From NCBI RefSeq assembly GCF_000023025.1, contig NC_012997.1, positions 4,461,125 to 4,525,124 of the forward strand: 64,000 nt of DNA, given 5' to 3'. Of this stretch, positions 63,865 through 64,000 are shown piece by piece. A program made the position numbers and the translations under genes. Position 1 is the stretch's first letter. Each line of letters opens with the position of its first letter. The notes under the pieces were generated by a model. The model was not told where the DNA came from. It saw nothing but the letters and a program-made list of their open reading frames with translations, and ran no database searches. The stretch comes from Teredinibacter turnerae T7901 (GTDB taxonomy: Bacteria; Pseudomonadota; Gammaproteobacteria; Pseudomonadales; Cellvibrionaceae).

Positions 63865-64000
63865 TCAGAAGTTGTAACCCAGTCGAACGCCGTAGTATCT
63901 GGGCATACTTAAACTGCCTACTGGCGCGCCAGTGCTGCTGCCGCCCCAATATTGAACGACTTCGTCCGTTGCGTTATTGACAAAGGCTTCCGCATACCAG
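63865..64000 (-). CDS. TonB-dependent receptor, C-terminal fragment (runs off the right edge)
   Basis: 44 residues in frame to a TGA at 63865: WYAEAFVNNATDEVVQYWGG, then PRYYGVRLGYNF, the aromatic last strand of an outer-membrane TonB-dependent receptor barrel (terminal Phe). Its position upstream of the glucanase operon suggests a carbohydrate-responsive receptor importing beta-glucan oligosaccharides. The rest is outside the window. Confidence 0.85.
   Translation of the reverse strand, partial: WYAEAFVNNATDEVVQYWGGSSTGAPVGSLSMPRYYGVRLGYNF

Noticed and set aside
1-64000. tRNA or rRNA genes, insertion sequences, phage genes
   Set aside because: None found by eye: no cloverleaf with conserved T-loop, no transposase or integrase motif, no terminal repeats with a coding core.

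Overview
The window reads as a piece of chromosome from a marine, plant-cell-wall-degrading gammaproteobacterium of the Cellvibrionaceae/Teredinibacter type. The reasons are a roughly 50% GC base composition judged by eye, a signal-peptide GH44 glucanase, a beta-1,3-glucan degradation operon with modular CBM6/F5-8/PKD architecture, and a complete catecholate siderophore locus whose NRPS predicts the (2,3-DHB-Orn-Ser) repeat of turnerbactin, known from the shipworm symbiont Teredinibacter turnerae. The species call is an inference from gene content, not from a search.

Layout. 1-5.2 kb: the 5' end of cydA (minus), an orphan MASE1/CHASE histidine kinase, and a two-gene minus operon pairing a FabH-like ketosynthase with a seven-TM protein that ends in a Fis-type HTH. 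5.2-13.8 kb: a long non-coding stretch, a 1367-aa membrane sensor-like protein, a sigma-region-4-only protein with a membrane partner, small hypothetical genes, a long hairpin and two copies of a dispersed multi-hairpin repeat. 13.8-20 kb: a TetR regulator with a perfect palindromic operator, an AcrAB-type RND pump and an LpxR-type lipid A deacylase. 20.4-22 kb: a GH44 glucanase.

22.2-45.9 kb is the siderophore region. A Fur box precedes a TonB receptor, two small membrane proteins and a PepSY-type reductase (uptake). A second Fur box precedes a tightly overlapping operon: entC, entE, entB, entA, RND adaptor, RND pump, fes, mbtH, a 2399-aa two-module NRPS and an EntS-like exporter, closed by a hairpin terminator. 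EntCBA make 2,3-dihydroxybenzoate, EntE loads it on the EntB carrier domain, module 1 adds a basic residue (Orn predicted), module 2 adds Ser (exact EntF code), the TE releases the product, EntS and/or the RND pump export it, the receptor re-imports the ferric form, and Fes or the PepSY protein releases iron.

46-54 kb: an ArsR/SRPBCC pair, envelope lipoproteins (DUF4398, OmpA-like, DUF2959), DUF1206, a DedA-like protein, a YqaE peptide, a PLD-type phosphatase/synthase-like enzyme and DUF4112, a membrane-homeostasis assemblage. 54-54.6 kb is a structured non-coding region with a putative promoter-to-terminator RNA of about 200 nt and two more repeat copies. 54.7-64 kb (minus): GH16-GH128 fusion, GH5 and GH3 enzymes and the 3' end of a TonB-dependent receptor, a beta-1,3-glucan (laminarin/callose) utilisation locus.
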